Part shown: positions 23,758 to 33,592 of the stretch, piece after piece
Layout of the letters: each line of letters begins with the position of its first letter
How positions within the stretch are numbered: position 1 is the first letter of the stretch
Source of the DNA: Saprospiraceae bacterium
GTDB taxonomy: Bacteria; Bacteroidota; Bacteroidia; Chitinophagales; Saprospiraceae
Reading direction: 5' to 3'
Length of the DNA: 64,000 nucleotides
Assembly (NCBI GenBank): GCA_016712145.1
Contig: JADJRO010000001.1
Coordinates: 248,001 to 312,000 of the forward strand
Notes under the pieces: generated by a model
Told to the model about the DNA's origin: nothing
The model's database searches: none
Seen by the model: the letters and a program-made list of their open reading frames with translations, nothing else
Position numbers and translations under genes: made by a program

Positions 23758-25434
23758 TTGAAAAACACACGTATAAAGTCATTCGCAATCACAATCTGCA
23801 TTTTTGTAAGCATCGGTTTATTTGCACAGGATAAACCGGAACAGGAATATCATGAGACCAAGCAAGATGCCTATATGCCCATGTTGGAAAGCGAAAAAAA
23901 AACCAGCCCGGCTTATTATTACGCGTCTCCTCAAATTACAACTCGACAAGTAAACGTCGATGCCAATGGAAGAAACATCCTAAGCGATGCAGCCAATGAG
24001 CCCAGCATAGCAATCGATCCAAAGAATCCCAACAGAATGGCCATGGGTTGGAGGCAGTTTGACAATGTATTGAGTAATTTCCGCCAGGCAGGAATCGGAG
24101 TGAGTGAAGACAATGGAATGACTTGGAAAAAGTTGATGCCGCTGGATGCAGGTGTATTTAGATCCGATCCCGTTTTATGTGCCGACAATCGTGGAAATTT
24201 TTATTACAATGCATTGGCAGGAAATTTTACCTGTGATGTTTACAAAACAAATAACCTGGATAAATGGGTCAATAGAACTTATGCTTACGGAGGAGATAAA
24301 CAATGGATGACTGTAGACAATACAAATCAGACTTCAGATGGGAATCTTTATGTTTATTGGAATCACGATTACTCGAGTTGTACAGATTATAATTTTACAC
24401 GATCTACAGATAAAGCAAATAGTTTTGAAAATTGCAGCGTAATACCAACGTATTTAACCAGAGGAACAGTGACCGTAGCACCGGATGGATCACTTTACGC
24501 AGCAGGTTCGCGATTTGGCCAATTTTATATCAATCGTTCTGTGAATGCCAAAGTTCCGGGACTTGATGTGGAATGGGATTTAAGCAATGTGGTTGATTTA
24601 TTGGGTTATTTGCCTAGCTATTACGAACCAAATCCTGGAGGCTTATTAGGACAAGTTTGGATAGCCAGTGACCATTCGTTGAAAAGCAGCCGCGGTAATT
24701 TATATCTTCTGAGCACCGTTTTCAGGCAAGACATTGGTGACTATGCCGATATCATGTTTAGCAAAAGTGAAGACCGTGGTGAAACCTGGTCCGCACCCAT
24801 TGCAATCAATAAAGACCAAACGAATTTAAATTATCAATGGTTTGGCACAATGAGTGTCGCTCCCAATGGACGCATTGATGTCATTTGGCTTGATACACGA
24901 GATCATCCCGGCACGTATTTGTCTAGCTTGTATTATTCTTATTCAAACGATGCCGGACAGCATTGGACTCCCGATCAAAAACTATCCGATTCATTTGATC
25001 CTCAGATCGGATATCCAAACCAAAATAAAATAGGGGATTACTTGCACATGATTTCGGATAATGATGGAGCACACCTCGCATGGGCCGCCACCTTCAACGG
25101 CGAACAAGATGTTTATTACAGTTACATCAAACCAGATACCATCACAACAAATACCAATGAAGTAAGCAGTAAAAACTCCTTATACATCTACCCAAATCCG
25201 ATAACAGCCAATAGCACAATTCAATTTAACAGTTCAGAAAATCAACAAATAAAAATTATAATCTATAACAGTTTTGGAAACAAATTATCCACTATTACAA
25301 GAGAAGCTTCAAACGGCAACAATAAAATAAATATGAATCAAATGCTAACAACATTTCCTTCCGGCATCTACAGTTTGCAAATTCAAAACCAACACGGAGT
25401 CCTGTTAGCAAGCAATAAATTTGTTGTAAAATAA
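23758..25434 (+). CDS. T9SS-secreted sialidase-like (BNR/Asp-box) protein
   Basis: 558 residues from a TTG; this start gives a complete signal peptide (KNTRIKSFAITICIFVSIGLFAQ), and no ATG precedes it in frame. Asp-box motifs of a six-bladed propeller are visible: SEDNGMTWKK, SEDRGETWSA and SNDAGQHWTP. The C-terminus is a type A sorting domain (IYPNPITANSTIQF ... GIYSLQIQN ... NKFVVK). Propellers of this kind include exo-sialidases and many non-enzymatic proteins; the sialidase RIP motif is not evident, so enzymatic function is uncertain. The protein is exported by T9SS. Confidence 0.85.
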   Translation: MKNTRIKSFAITICIFVSIGLFAQDKPEQEYHETKQDAYMPMLESEKKTSPAYYYASPQITTRQVNVDANGRNILSDAANEPSIAIDPKNPNRMAMGWRQFDNVLSNFRQAGIGVSEDNGMTWKKLMPLDAGVFRSDPVLCADNRGNFYYNALAGNFTCDVYKTNNLDKWVNRTYAYGGDKQWMTVDNTNQTSDGNLYVYWNHDYSSCTDYNFTRSTDKANSFENCSVIPTYLTRGTVTVAPDGSLYAAGSRFGQFYINRSVNAKVPGLDVEWDLSNVVDLLGYLPSYYEPNPGGLLGQVWIASDHSLKSSRGNLYLLSTVFRQDIGDYADIMFSKSEDRGETWSAPIAINKDQTNLNYQWFGTMSVAPNGRIDVIWLDTRDHPGTYLSSLYYSYSNDAGQHWTPDQKLSDSFDPQIGYPNQNKIGDYLHMISDNDGAHLAWAATFNGEQDVYYSYIKPDTITTNTNEVSSKNSLYIYPNPITANSTIQFNSSENQQIKIIIYNSFGNKLSTITREASNGNNKINMNQMLTTFPSGIYSLQIQNQHGVLLASNKFVVK

Positions 25435-25453
25435 TTCAAAAATTAATTTCGCA

Positions 25454-25643
25454 ATTCCCAATTCGTAATCCGTAATCCGTAATTCGTAATCCGTAATTCG
25501 TAATCCGTAATTCGTAATCCGTAATCCGTAATTCGTAATCCGTAATTCGTAATCCGTAATTCGCAATTCCCAATTCGTAATCCGTAATTCGTAATCCGTA
25601 ATTCGCAATTCCCAATTCGTAATTCGTAATCCGTAATTCGTAA
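25454..25643. repeat. 7-bp-unit tandem array (ATTCGTA/ATCCGTA)
   Basis: About 27 heptamers alternating ATTCGTA, ATCCGTA, ATTCGCA and ATTCCCA. The array sits between two convergent genes, ending only a few bases before the stop codon of the TonB-family receptor gene at 25650. Confidence 0.9.
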
Positions 25644-25649
25644 TTGATT

Positions 25650-28094
25650 CTATTCTCCTCCAACTCTTCCCGCCTCATCCTCTGAGCCAACAGTCCGTTT
25701 GCGACTTTTTACTTTATCATTTCCAAAGCGATAACTCATATTTACATTGATGCGGCGACTGTCCCAGCGACCATTTCCAAAGGATTCGAGTCCATCGAAA
25801 ACGGAGACGCCTTCCCATCCAGATTCATAGAATATATCGCTGAATGATAATTTAAGATTGAGTTTATCCTGGATGAATTTTTTCTGAATACCTGCATCTA
25901 AATTCCAACTGCTTTCATATACAAATACTCCTCCCCAGATGCCGGGACCTGAATAATATCCAGAAACTTCTGCTTTTAAACCATAGGGTAGGCTGAAGCT
26001 ATGTTGTTGAAAAATGGAATAGGTATATGCTTGCAAATCGACCACTGCACCATTTCCATAATCTGCCTGGTTGTCCAAATGCGATCCACTCAAATTGAAA
26101 TAGGCTTCCCATATTTTTGTTATTTGAAAAGGTAAGCTTGCATTAAAGCTCCAAATTTTTTGAGTTGCTAAATTATCCCAATTAATAAAACTCGCGCGGG
26201 GGTCCACATCATCCGGTCCAATCAATCGTGTGATTTGATCGGTTGTTAAGGAGTATCCCAATTTAAAATTAAAGCGATAGGCCAGTGTATAATTTAATTC
26301 CAGATTATTTACAATTTCAGGAGATAAGTACGGATTTCCTTTTTCATAAGACAACTGACTCAATTGATTGTTAAATGGATTCAATACATTGTAATCCGGA
26401 CGATTGATCCGTCGGCTGTAATTTAAACCCAGACTATTTTGAGGAGACATTTTATAATTTAATCCGGCACTTGGAAACCAGCTTAAGTAATTTAGAATCA
26501 CAGGAGGTTCTTGCAATTCGGGAAGCAGGGCGATTAAATCTCCGGTAGCTTCTGTTTGTTCTGCACGCAATCCCATATTCATAGACCATTGTTTGCCCAA
26601 CAAGCGGTTGTAACTGACGTAAGCTGCATAAACATTTTCATCGTAATTAAAACGATTAGAACGATATGGATTGATGGTACCGATATCCTTTTTACCATCA
26701 TACACCTGATAGGTATTGTCTGTTACGACCCGGCTTAATTTAGCGCCATAACCCAATTTGCCTTTAAATGCAGCGTGTTCATAATCCAGTTTTAATGTGA
26801 GGATATCAATTTCAGAAGGCGTATTGAAGTAATTGAAATGTTCGGATAATTTATCGCGATCTTCTCCACTGGAATACGTATTTACCTGATCCCGTTTGTT
26901 GGTATTATTGTAAAATGCATAATCCAAATCGAAATTCAAACTCTTGTTTTTCTTGTCATCAAAACGGTAATTTAAATTGAAGCTTTGATTGTTTCGGGGA
27001 TTTTTTGAAACCGTTTTTGCAATTAATATGCTGTCGACCAATTCGGGTGTATTTTCAGAGCCAATGGTGACTTCATTGGTGCCCCAGTTTTTGCCATCAT
27101 TGTAAAAACCGTTGATTAAGACCCCGATGGTTTGATTTTTAGTCAAAAAATAATCCGTGCCCAAACGGTAGTTATAATTTTTACGATTCGGACGGGATTC
27201 ATTGTATTCTTCGAGATACAATCCATTTTGAAAACTTTGGAATTTCATAATGTTGAATCCGACCCATTGACCGGCTCCCAGTGTACCAAAAAGATTCAAG
27301 TTTTTATTTCTGTAATTGCCAGTACCAGAAGCACTGTATTTTGGATATTTTCCTTGAATGTATGAAGCATTTACGGTGCCATTGGTCCCCAGATTGCTGT
27401 CTTTTTTTAACCGAATGTCTATGATGCCAGCATTGCCCTGCGCTTCATATTTTGCTCCAGGATTGGTGATGATGTCAATGCGATCTATTTGTTCGGCTGG
27501 TAAGTTTTGCAAATAATTGCTCAAATCCTGGCCACTCATTGGGACTCGTTTACCATCCAGATAAACCAACACACCCGAACGACCCAATAAACTGATGTTG
27601 TCATTATTATCAACCGTCACGCTGGGGGCCTTTCGCAAAAGACTTAATGCGTCTGATCCGATGCTATTGATGGTGCCTTCCACATTAAACACCAATCGAT
27701 CCGGTTTAACTTCCAGAATGCTCCGTTTGGCGCTCACGGTGGTTTCTTTTAGATTGATGGACGCGGTAGTCATTTTCAGGACTCCCAAATCCAAGGAAGC
27801 ATTGTTTTGAAGGCTGATGCCACCGTGTTGAAAATCTTCCATGCCCACATAAGTCGATTTTAAATAATACGAACCATTTGCGAGGTCCTTAAATTCAAAA
27901 TGACCCGCTTCATTGCTATTTGAAGCTTTAGCCAGGCTGCTGTCTGCCGAATGAAACAAGCCGATGTTGGCATAGATCAATGCAGCGCCCTGCTCATCTT
28001 TCAAGATGCCGGTAATTACAGCAGTTTGAGAGAAACTGGCAAAGCTAAACAAGCCCAGAAAGCAATAAATTAGAGATTTAAATAAAGGGTTCAT
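25650..28094 (-). CDS. TonB-dependent outer-membrane receptor family protein
   Basis: 814 residues. A signal peptide (FKSLIYCFLGLFSFASFSQ) is followed by a carboxypeptidase-regulatory-like beta domain (TAVITGILKDEQGAALIYANIGL... YYLKSTYVGMEDF), then a plug domain (LLRKAPSVTVDNNDNISLLGRSGVLVYLDGKRVPM and ERIDIITNPGAKYEAQGNAGIIDIRLKK-type segment) and a C-terminal 14-strand barrel of the outer membrane beta-barrel family type, ending INVNMSYRFGNDKVKSRKR. Such proteins import or bind unknown ligands at the outer membrane; no SusD partner is adjacent, so a glycan-uptake role is not supported. The 3' end has a low-complexity tail abutting the heptamer array. Confidence 0.9.
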   Translation of the reverse strand: MNPLFKSLIYCFLGLFSFASFSQTAVITGILKDEQGAALIYANIGLFHSADSSLAKASNSNEAGHFEFKDLANGSYYLKSTYVGMEDFQHGGISLQNNASLDLGVLKMTTASINLKETTVSAKRSILEVKPDRLVFNVEGTINSIGSDALSLLRKAPSVTVDNNDNISLLGRSGVLVYLDGKRVPMSGQDLSNYLQNLPAEQIDRIDIITNPGAKYEAQGNAGIIDIRLKKDSNLGTNGTVNASYIQGKYPKYSASGTGNYRNKNLNLFGTLGAGQWVGFNIMKFQSFQNGLYLEEYNESRPNRKNYNYRLGTDYFLTKNQTIGVLINGFYNDGKNWGTNEVTIGSENTPELVDSILIAKTVSKNPRNNQSFNLNYRFDDKKNKSLNFDLDYAFYNNTNKRDQVNTYSSGEDRDKLSEHFNYFNTPSEIDILTLKLDYEHAAFKGKLGYGAKLSRVVTDNTYQVYDGKKDIGTINPYRSNRFNYDENVYAAYVSYNRLLGKQWSMNMGLRAEQTEATGDLIALLPELQEPPVILNYLSWFPSAGLNYKMSPQNSLGLNYSRRINRPDYNVLNPFNNQLSQLSYEKGNPYLSPEIVNNLELNYTLAYRFNFKLGYSLTTDQITRLIGPDDVDPRASFINWDNLATQKIWSFNASLPFQITKIWEAYFNLSGSHLDNQADYGNGAVVDLQAYTYSIFQQHSFSLPYGLKAEVSGYYSGPGIWGGVFVYESSWNLDAGIQKKFIQDKLNLKLSFSDIFYESGWEGVSVFDGLESFGNGRWDSRRINVNMSYRFGNDKVKSRKRTVGSEDEAGRVGGE

Positions 28095-28294
28095 CAGAAG
28101 ATATTTTGAGTATTAACAGGCCTAAAGTTAATAAATACTTTGATATATACGAAGTCTTTCGTACATTAACAAATATTTAATACTTAAAGGGTTTTTAGAG
28201 ATTCATATAAAGGTTCAATGATTTGATATTAAAATACCAGGATAATTGGACTTTGATTCAAGCTCGAATTCTATTTAAAAATACAAGCTCGTAA

Positions 28295-29239
28295 TTAATT
28301 TTTTATTTCGTCGGAGATTTTACATTTATATACGTACTTGCAATTTAAGTCCAGTCGCTTTTCTATTATAAAACCTGATTTATTTAGTGCTTTTAGTAAT
28401 TGCTTAGTTGAAATCGTATGCATTTTTGGATTTGTAAATTTATTGCAATCATGCATTTTCATGATAAACATATAGCCATTAGGTTTTAAAGCTTTTCTGG
28501 TTGCTTTAAACACAGTCTCTAAATTATTATTCTCTTGAAAGGGATAATTAAAAATTACCAAATCATATAAATCATTAAATACTGGTACGGTATAATGTGA
28601 AATTTTATTAAACTCAATATGAGAGCCATTCCTAAAGCTATTAAATTTGGTAATAAAATATTTACTATAAACATTTTCAAGATCTTTTGCAGTTAAGGAC
28701 TGATAAACCGTAATGCTATCATAAATGCTGCATAAAATGGGTGCCAGGCACATCAGTCCCGGACCGTAATCTAGTATTTGGTAATTTTTTTGGATATTAA
28801 ATAAATCAATTTCTAATTCAATTTCTTTGTTTTTTCTGATTTTAAATGGATAGGTTCTTTCGTAAAATCCATAGTTTATGGCTGATCTCAAATAATGGTT
28901 ATCATTGTTGATTTGGTCAACATTTACATTGTTCTTAGAAAAAATATTTGTATTTTGAAAATAGCTAGAGTACTGATATGGATATTTTTCATCCCAGTCC
29001 ATAAAATACAAATCAGGCCACATATAGTTGAAAATAATACTGGAGTTTGTTGATTCAGAAAATCGATTAGCTTCAACTGACAAAACTCCAAATGCGATTG
29101 CATTATTTGAGTCTGCCAACAATTCTTTTCTGAATTCAGCTAGACCTCGCACCATATTGATTTGTTGTACTGAGTCCATTTGTCTGTATAATGGGCAAGC
29201 TAAAAGAAAGTAAATCCCAATTGTTTTTAAGCAGCGCAT
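28295..29239 (-). CDS. Exported methyltransferase-like protein (paralogue 1)
   Basis: 314 residues. The N-terminus (KTIGIYFLLACPLYRQ) looks like a lipoprotein signal with an LLAC lipobox. The middle and C-terminal part follow a class I SAM-methyltransferase layout: YQILDYGPGLMCLAPILCSIY at motif I, LYDLVIFNYPF at motif IV, ATRKALKPNGYMFIMKMHD at motif V/VI, and a final LNKSGFIIEKRLDLNCKYVYKCK strand pair. The glycine-rich loop is degenerate. It is a tandem paralogue of the next gene upstream (about one third identical by eye). Because SAM is not known in the periplasm, it may be a non-catalytic relative; its function is unknown. Confidence 0.6.
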   Translation of the reverse strand: MRCLKTIGIYFLLACPLYRQMDSVQQINMVRGLAEFRKELLADSNNAIAFGVLSVEANRFSESTNSSIIFNYMWPDLYFMDWDEKYPYQYSSYFQNTNIFSKNNVNVDQINNDNHYLRSAINYGFYERTYPFKIRKNKEIELEIDLFNIQKNYQILDYGPGLMCLAPILCSIYDSITVYQSLTAKDLENVYSKYFITKFNSFRNGSHIEFNKISHYTVPVFNDLYDLVIFNYPFQENNNLETVFKATRKALKPNGYMFIMKMHDCNKFTNPKMHTISTKQLLKALNKSGFIIEKRLDLNCKYVYKCKISDEIKN

Positions 29240-29288
29240 CTAAAAGAAAATGTATCGTTTCAAATTTAAAAAGTAATTAATATAATTT

Positions 29289-30227
29289 TTATTTGGAATC
29301 TATTTTTTCACATTTATAGATTGTCTTTGACTCAAGAGTCAATGTCTCAACAATTTTTAAACCGGATTTACTTAATATTCTATTGAGTTTATTGGTAGAA
29401 TACCTATAGGGTGGGGCATATTGATTATGCATCCAAATGGCGTACTGCGCAAAAAACAAGTTGCCATTCGAACGAACTAATTTACGTGCTTGTTTTAATA
29501 TCTTAATCGGAGAGTCATAATATCCAATTGGGGAATTAAGAAAAAGTTTATTGTATTGTAATGAAGGTGTTTTATTCTTCTTTAAATGGGTCGAAGTAAA
29601 TTCTGTGCGTGAACTATCTTTAAAACTATTAAAAGATCGTATAAAGTATTTTTCTTTATATTCTTCACTTTCAAAAAATGGAACAAATAGGTGAATAAGT
29701 AAATTGGGATAAATGCTACATAGCATTGGAGCAAAACAATAAAACCCTGAGTAATAATCAAGAATTGTATCTCCAGCTTGAATCTTATAAAATTCCAATT
29801 CATCAAACAAATCCAGCTTTTTTTTAATATTAAATGGATACGCATTTTCAACCAATCCATAATAATTAGCGCTGGCTAAATACCGGTTGTCATAATAAAT
29901 TTTTTGAACATCAATATTCATTTGGGTGAGTATGCTATTATTTCCATAGCGATTTGCAAGACTCCGTCGATTGTATTCTGGAAAGTTGTATGACAAATCA
30001 TCATTTACGTAAATGGTATGACGATAATTCAAACTATCCCAATTCAATTTGGCATTTTCATGCACAACCACTCCATAAGCAATCACATTGTTGGTGTCTT
30101 TTAATAATTCTGAACGAAATAAAGACAGGCTTTTAATAACATCAACTTTTGCAGCAGAATCCAACTGCCCAAATAAAGGGAATGAAACGAGTAACAGGAG
30201 GCAACTCAAAATTATCTGCCATCTCAT
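29289..30227 (-). CDS. Exported methyltransferase-like protein (paralogue 2)
   Basis: 312 residues with a clear Sec signal peptide (WQIILSCLLLLVSFPLFGQ). The mature chain parallels the downstream paralogue: SLSLFRSELLKDTNNVIAYGV, NAYPFNIKKKLDLFDELEFYKIQAGDTILDYYSGFYCFAPMLCSIY, ARKLVRSNGNLFFAQYAIWMH and LSKSGLKIVETLTLESKTIYKCE. The motif I glycines are reduced to a single Gly in DYYSGFYCF, so SAM binding is doubtful. The two genes are 49 bp apart and were probably formed by duplication and are co-transcribed. Confidence 0.6.
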   Translation of the reverse strand: MRWQIILSCLLLLVSFPLFGQLDSAAKVDVIKSLSLFRSELLKDTNNVIAYGVVVHENAKLNWDSLNYRHTIYVNDDLSYNFPEYNRRSLANRYGNNSILTQMNIDVQKIYYDNRYLASANYYGLVENAYPFNIKKKLDLFDELEFYKIQAGDTILDYYSGFYCFAPMLCSIYPNLLIHLFVPFFESEEYKEKYFIRSFNSFKDSSRTEFTSTHLKKNKTPSLQYNKLFLNSPIGYYDSPIKILKQARKLVRSNGNLFFAQYAIWMHNQYAPPYRYSTNKLNRILSKSGLKIVETLTLESKTIYKCEKIDSK

Positions 30228-30410
30228 ACAAGGAAGGTATTGGTCCTACAAATATATAAAACCAGTCTTGTTTCGTCAATAAATACAGGATCTAGCAAAT
30301 GGTATTAGCTAAATATAAATTGCCTTTAAAGTAAGTATAATTTGAAAAAAGGAAGTTAACCACCCAGCCAATCCATGATCGCAACATTGCAAGATTGCAG
30401 GATTGCAGAA

Positions 30411-30698
30411 TTCCTCTAGCCTCCAGCCTCTAGCCTCTAGCCTCCAGCCTCTAGCCTCCAGCCTCTAGCCTCTAGCCTCCAGCCTCTAGCCTCCAGCCTC
30501 TAGCCTCTAGCCTCCAGCCTCTAGCCTCCAGCCTCCAGCCTCTAGCCTCCAGCCTCTAGCCTCCAGCCTCCAGCCTTTAGCCTCTAGCCTTTAGCCTCTA
30601 GCCTTTAGCCTCCAGCCTCTAGCCTCCTAGCCTCTAGCCTCCTAGCCTCTAGCCTCCAGCCTCCAGCCTCTAGCCTCTAGCCTCTAGCCTCCAGCCTC
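30411..30698. repeat. 7-bp-unit tandem array (GCCTCTA/GCCTCCA)
   Basis: About 41 heptamers, here mostly alternating GCCTCTA and GCCTCCA, between the methyltransferase-like pair and the DUF2911 gene. It reaches to within 10 bases of the stop codon of that gene at 30707. The preceding bases (30382-30407) hold a short run of the ATTG-centred 8-bp unit. Confidence 0.9.
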
Positions 30699-30706
30699 AA
30701 TTCCTC

Positions 30707-31812
30707 CTAATTCACATCCTTCCTATCTTTCAACTTCTTAATCATTCCCTCTACATTGATTTTATTGGCTGGATCCGGTGCCAATTCTAAAGCTTGCCTA
30801 GCATAGGTCAATGCTTTATCATACTCCCCGGTGGCTGAAAGTCCACGAGTCATACCAACGAGAGTCGTAAACGTATTGGGATGTTTTTCATAATTCATTT
30901 TAAAAACATCCAATGCCTGTTTATATAATTTCAGTCCAATTAATTGTCGAGCATATTGGTGGACTTCAAAAATACCGGCGGTTGGTAGAATTTTTTGCAT
31001 GGTGGAGAATGCTTCATCGCTTCTATTTAGTTTTTGAAGGATTTGTGATTTGGTAGTCCAGGCTTGAAAACTGTTTTGTCCGCCGAACGTAGCACTGGTG
31101 GCTGTGTCTGCCCAAACCAAAGCCTGGTCCAAATTGACATTATTTTGTACACACCATTGGGCAGCTTGATTCCATGCCTGCCAAATAAAACCCGCTCACT
31201 GCGCAACTCTTTGCGAAATGAATTCAGTTGATCTCTGATATAATCTGCTTCGACGGTAAAAGCAATTTGTAATTTCTCCCATTCTAATGAGACGGTAGCA
31301 GTATTGGATGTTTGATTTATAAAATTAAACTGCAACCATTCAATGCTTTGATCCAGTTTGCTAGGTTTTACTTTTATACGCAAAGCGTCTTCGCTTGGTT
31401 CGTAATAGAATGCACCCCACGAACTGTTATTTTTAGAGAAGATTAAAGTACAAAAAATGCTGTCGTAAATGATGAAAAAACCATACTTGCCAGCTACCAA
31501 ATTCTGTCCATTTATTTTTACATCATTCGAAAAACTGATTGTAGTATTTTCATTGGCACCTGCACGCCAGGGAGCTTGCTTGGTATTTCCAAAGCCTAAA
31601 TCACCCAATCCATAATGTACCAAATCACCCCAAATCTTTCCTTCACGTCCTTTAACACCCGGACGACTGTAATCAATGCGAACTTCCGTCAAGCCGATCC
31701 ATTCCGAAACACTGGCTTTTTTGTTTCCACCATCCGGAACGGTTGTAAGTGGGATTTGAGCATTAAGCTGTGTTACAACAAACAAGCAGAATAGCAGGTA
31801 TATTTTTTTCAT
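30707..31812 (-). CDS. DUF2911 and TPR protein, split by one frameshift
   Basis: Start at the Met of KKIYLLFCLFVVTQLNAQ (31812), a signal peptide. The DUF2911 domain follows (TTVPDGGNKKASVSEWIGLTEVRIDYSRPGVKGREGKIWGDLV... PWRAGANENTTISFSNDV), up to FRKELRSE. There the frame breaks at about 31195: adding one G to the coding strand restores SEAGFIWQAWNQAAQWCVQNNVNLDQALVWAD, the usual continuation, which leads into tetratricopeptide-like repeats in the last 140 residues. Joined length is about 368 residues. The family is common in Bacteroidota and periplasmic, but its function is unknown. The break may be a sequencing error or a recent pseudogene. Confidence 0.85.
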
Positions 31813-31898
31813 AGGTACATGTTTCCACAAACCTACGAATATATTCGTAGATTAACATGTTTTTAAGTTAAATTGTTTTTTCGGGTAGGAGCTAAGGG

Positions 31899-32309
31899 CT
31901 ATCTTGAAAATGTCATCGTTGCCAGTCCACCAAATACATCAAAAACAATTTTATTACAAGCATTTGATTTAACATCAAAATCTGATCCGATTGAAGCGGA
32001 GTTATCAATGGCAACTGCACGAAAAGTAACGCTTGCACTGTCAGCCGTATATTTTTTTATGGGAAGGGCTTTGCCGTTTAATTCTCCTTCAATGATCAAA
32101 TCTTCAGGAACGGATGAAAAGGTACCATCTGCATTGAACGTACCGGAACCGGATTCACTAATGCCTAAACCTTTGATCTGGATATTCCATGTACCAATAA
32201 TATTTGTGGGCACTGCCGTTGGTGTACAATTATCCTCATCATCCGAACAAGCAGACAGAATAGCAATGGTTAACACAAAGAATGCCAAATGGAAGAATTG
32301 ATTTTTCAT
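31899..32309 (-). CDS. Small lipocalin-like lipoprotein (paralogue A)
   Basis: 136 residues. FFVLTIAILSAC is a lipoprotein signal ending in the lipobox Cys, followed by an acidic SDDEDN stretch typical of Bacteroidota surface-export signals. The core (IIGTWNIQIKGLGISESGSGTFNADGTFSSVPEDLII) has the G-T-W start and repeated strands of lipocalin-like lipoproteins. Function unknown; related to the next gene upstream. Confidence 0.75.
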   Translation of the reverse strand: MKNQFFHLAFFVLTIAILSACSDDEDNCTPTAVPTNIIGTWNIQIKGLGISESGSGTFNADGTFSSVPEDLIIEGELNGKALPIKKYTADSASVTFRAVAIDNSASIGSDFDVKSNACNKIVFDVFGGLATMTFSR

Positions 32310-32381
32310 TTTGATTTGTATAATTTAAATAAAATTTTTTAATAGGAGTTTATGTGAATTTAATCATGCACTGCGACTGGC

Positions 32382-32780
32382 TTATCTGGTGAGAATTAGT
32401 TTAGTATCTGCATGATCCAGGCTTTTTAATTCGATATAATCACATTTATAACTGCTAAAAAGATAATCACTGTTTATTTGTTTTTTCTGGTCGCTGGTAA
32501 TCCCGCTAAATCGAATTCCTGTAGAATCAATACTAAATTTCTGGCTGCTTAAAAAAGCACCAAAAAATTTATTCGGAATAATTAAATCTGCAGGATTACT
32601 TGTAAAAGTTCCGAAAGCTGAAAAACTCAGAGTGCCTTTCGTTGATTGACTGTTTATAAGTTCCGCATTCCATTCACCGTAAATGCTCAATGCCGGAATT
32701 TCTGAAAAGCAATCTTTTACAGGTTCCTTATGGCATGCCACCATGCACAACATCAAACCAAAAAAGATCAATTTGCCCAT
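32382..32780 (-). CDS. Small lipocalin-like lipoprotein (paralogue B)
   Basis: 132 residues. The signal GKLIFFGLMLCMVAC ends in a lipobox Cys. The core (SIYGEWNAELINSQSTKGTLSFSAFGTFTSNPADLIIPNKFFG) parallels paralogue A (GTFSSVPEDLIIEGELNGKAL), and both end in a short strand with TR or SR. The two genes are 72 bp apart, likely one transcript after a tandem duplication. Confidence 0.75.
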   Translation of the reverse strand: MGKLIFFGLMLCMVACHKEPVKDCFSEIPALSIYGEWNAELINSQSTKGTLSFSAFGTFTSNPADLIIPNKFFGAFLSSQKFSIDSTGIRFSGITSDQKKQINSDYLFSSYKCDYIELKSLDHADTKLILTR

Positions 32781-33029
32781 TTATTGTATGGATTCAATTA
32801 ATAAAAGTACAAATAATTCAGAATATCGAAGAAAAAAAAGGAAAAGAGGAGAGAAGGAAAAAGAATACTTAAACTCATCAGCTTATCAGCTTAATAGCTT
32901 ATCAACTAAACAGCTTTTTTTCACTCCTGATCACCGGATTTACCCCGTAGGAGAGCGATTTTATAGAAAATGGAGTATTTTTATCTAAAAACGCCCTGTT
33001 TCGGCTGTCGTCCTTTCCTACTTTCTACC

Positions 33030-33211
33030 AGTCCTCTCCTCCAGTCGTCCAGTCCTCCAGTCCTCCAGTCCTCCAGTCGTCCAGTCGTCCAGTCCTCCAG
33101 TCCTCCAGTCGTCCAGTCCTCCAGTCCTCCAGTCGTCCAGTCCTCCAGTCCTCCAGTCCTCCAGTCCTCCAGTCGTCCAGTCGTCCAGTCCTCCAGTCGT
33201 CCAGTCCTCCA
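33030..33211. repeat. 8-bp-unit tandem array (GTCCTCCA/GTCGTCCA)
   Basis: About 22 units, with the variant base (C or G at position 4) changing irregularly. First of three different arrays stacked ahead of rpsO. Confidence 0.9.
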
Positions 33212-33217
33212 GCCCCC

Positions 33218-33592
33218 AAAATCAGTAGTCAGCAATTAGGAGTCAGTAGTCAAAAATTCAAAAATGCTCAACATACCAATAACCCTCTTCCCTAACAGTC
33301 CAACAGTCTAGCAGTCTAATAGTCCTCCAGCCCTCCAGCCCCAAAATCAGTAGTCAGCAGTTAGGAGTCAGTAGTCAAAAATTCAAAAATGCTCAACATA
33401 CCAATAACCCTCTTCCCTAACAGTCCAACAGTCTAGCAGTCTAATAGTCCTCCAGCCCTCCAGCCCCAAAATCAGTAGTCAGCAGTTAGGAGTCAGTAGT
33501 CAAAAATTCAAAAATGCTCAACATACCAATAACCCTCCTCCCTAACAGTCTAACAGTCTAACAGTCCAACAGTCCAACAGTCCAACAGTCCA
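33218..33592. repeat. Three tandem copies of a 125-bp unit
   Basis: Copies start at 33218, 33343 and 33468, each with AAAATCAGTAGTCAGCA, then AAAATGCTCAACATACCAAT and a run of CAGTC words. They are almost identical; the third copy passes into the CCAACAGT array. The CAGTAGTCAGCA word is the complement of the CTGACTACTGATT module seen near 13643, 13765 and 22066. Confidence 0.9.

Noticed and set aside
25405..25690. Overlapping minus-strand frames encoding RITDYELRITNYG-type peptides
   Set aside because: Direct translation of the heptamer array between two genes; not a protein.
32970..33239. Open frames on both strands made of QSSSPPV or EDWRTGG repeats
   Set aside because: Translation of the GTCCTCCA octamer array; open on both strands at once, as expected from a stop-free repeat.
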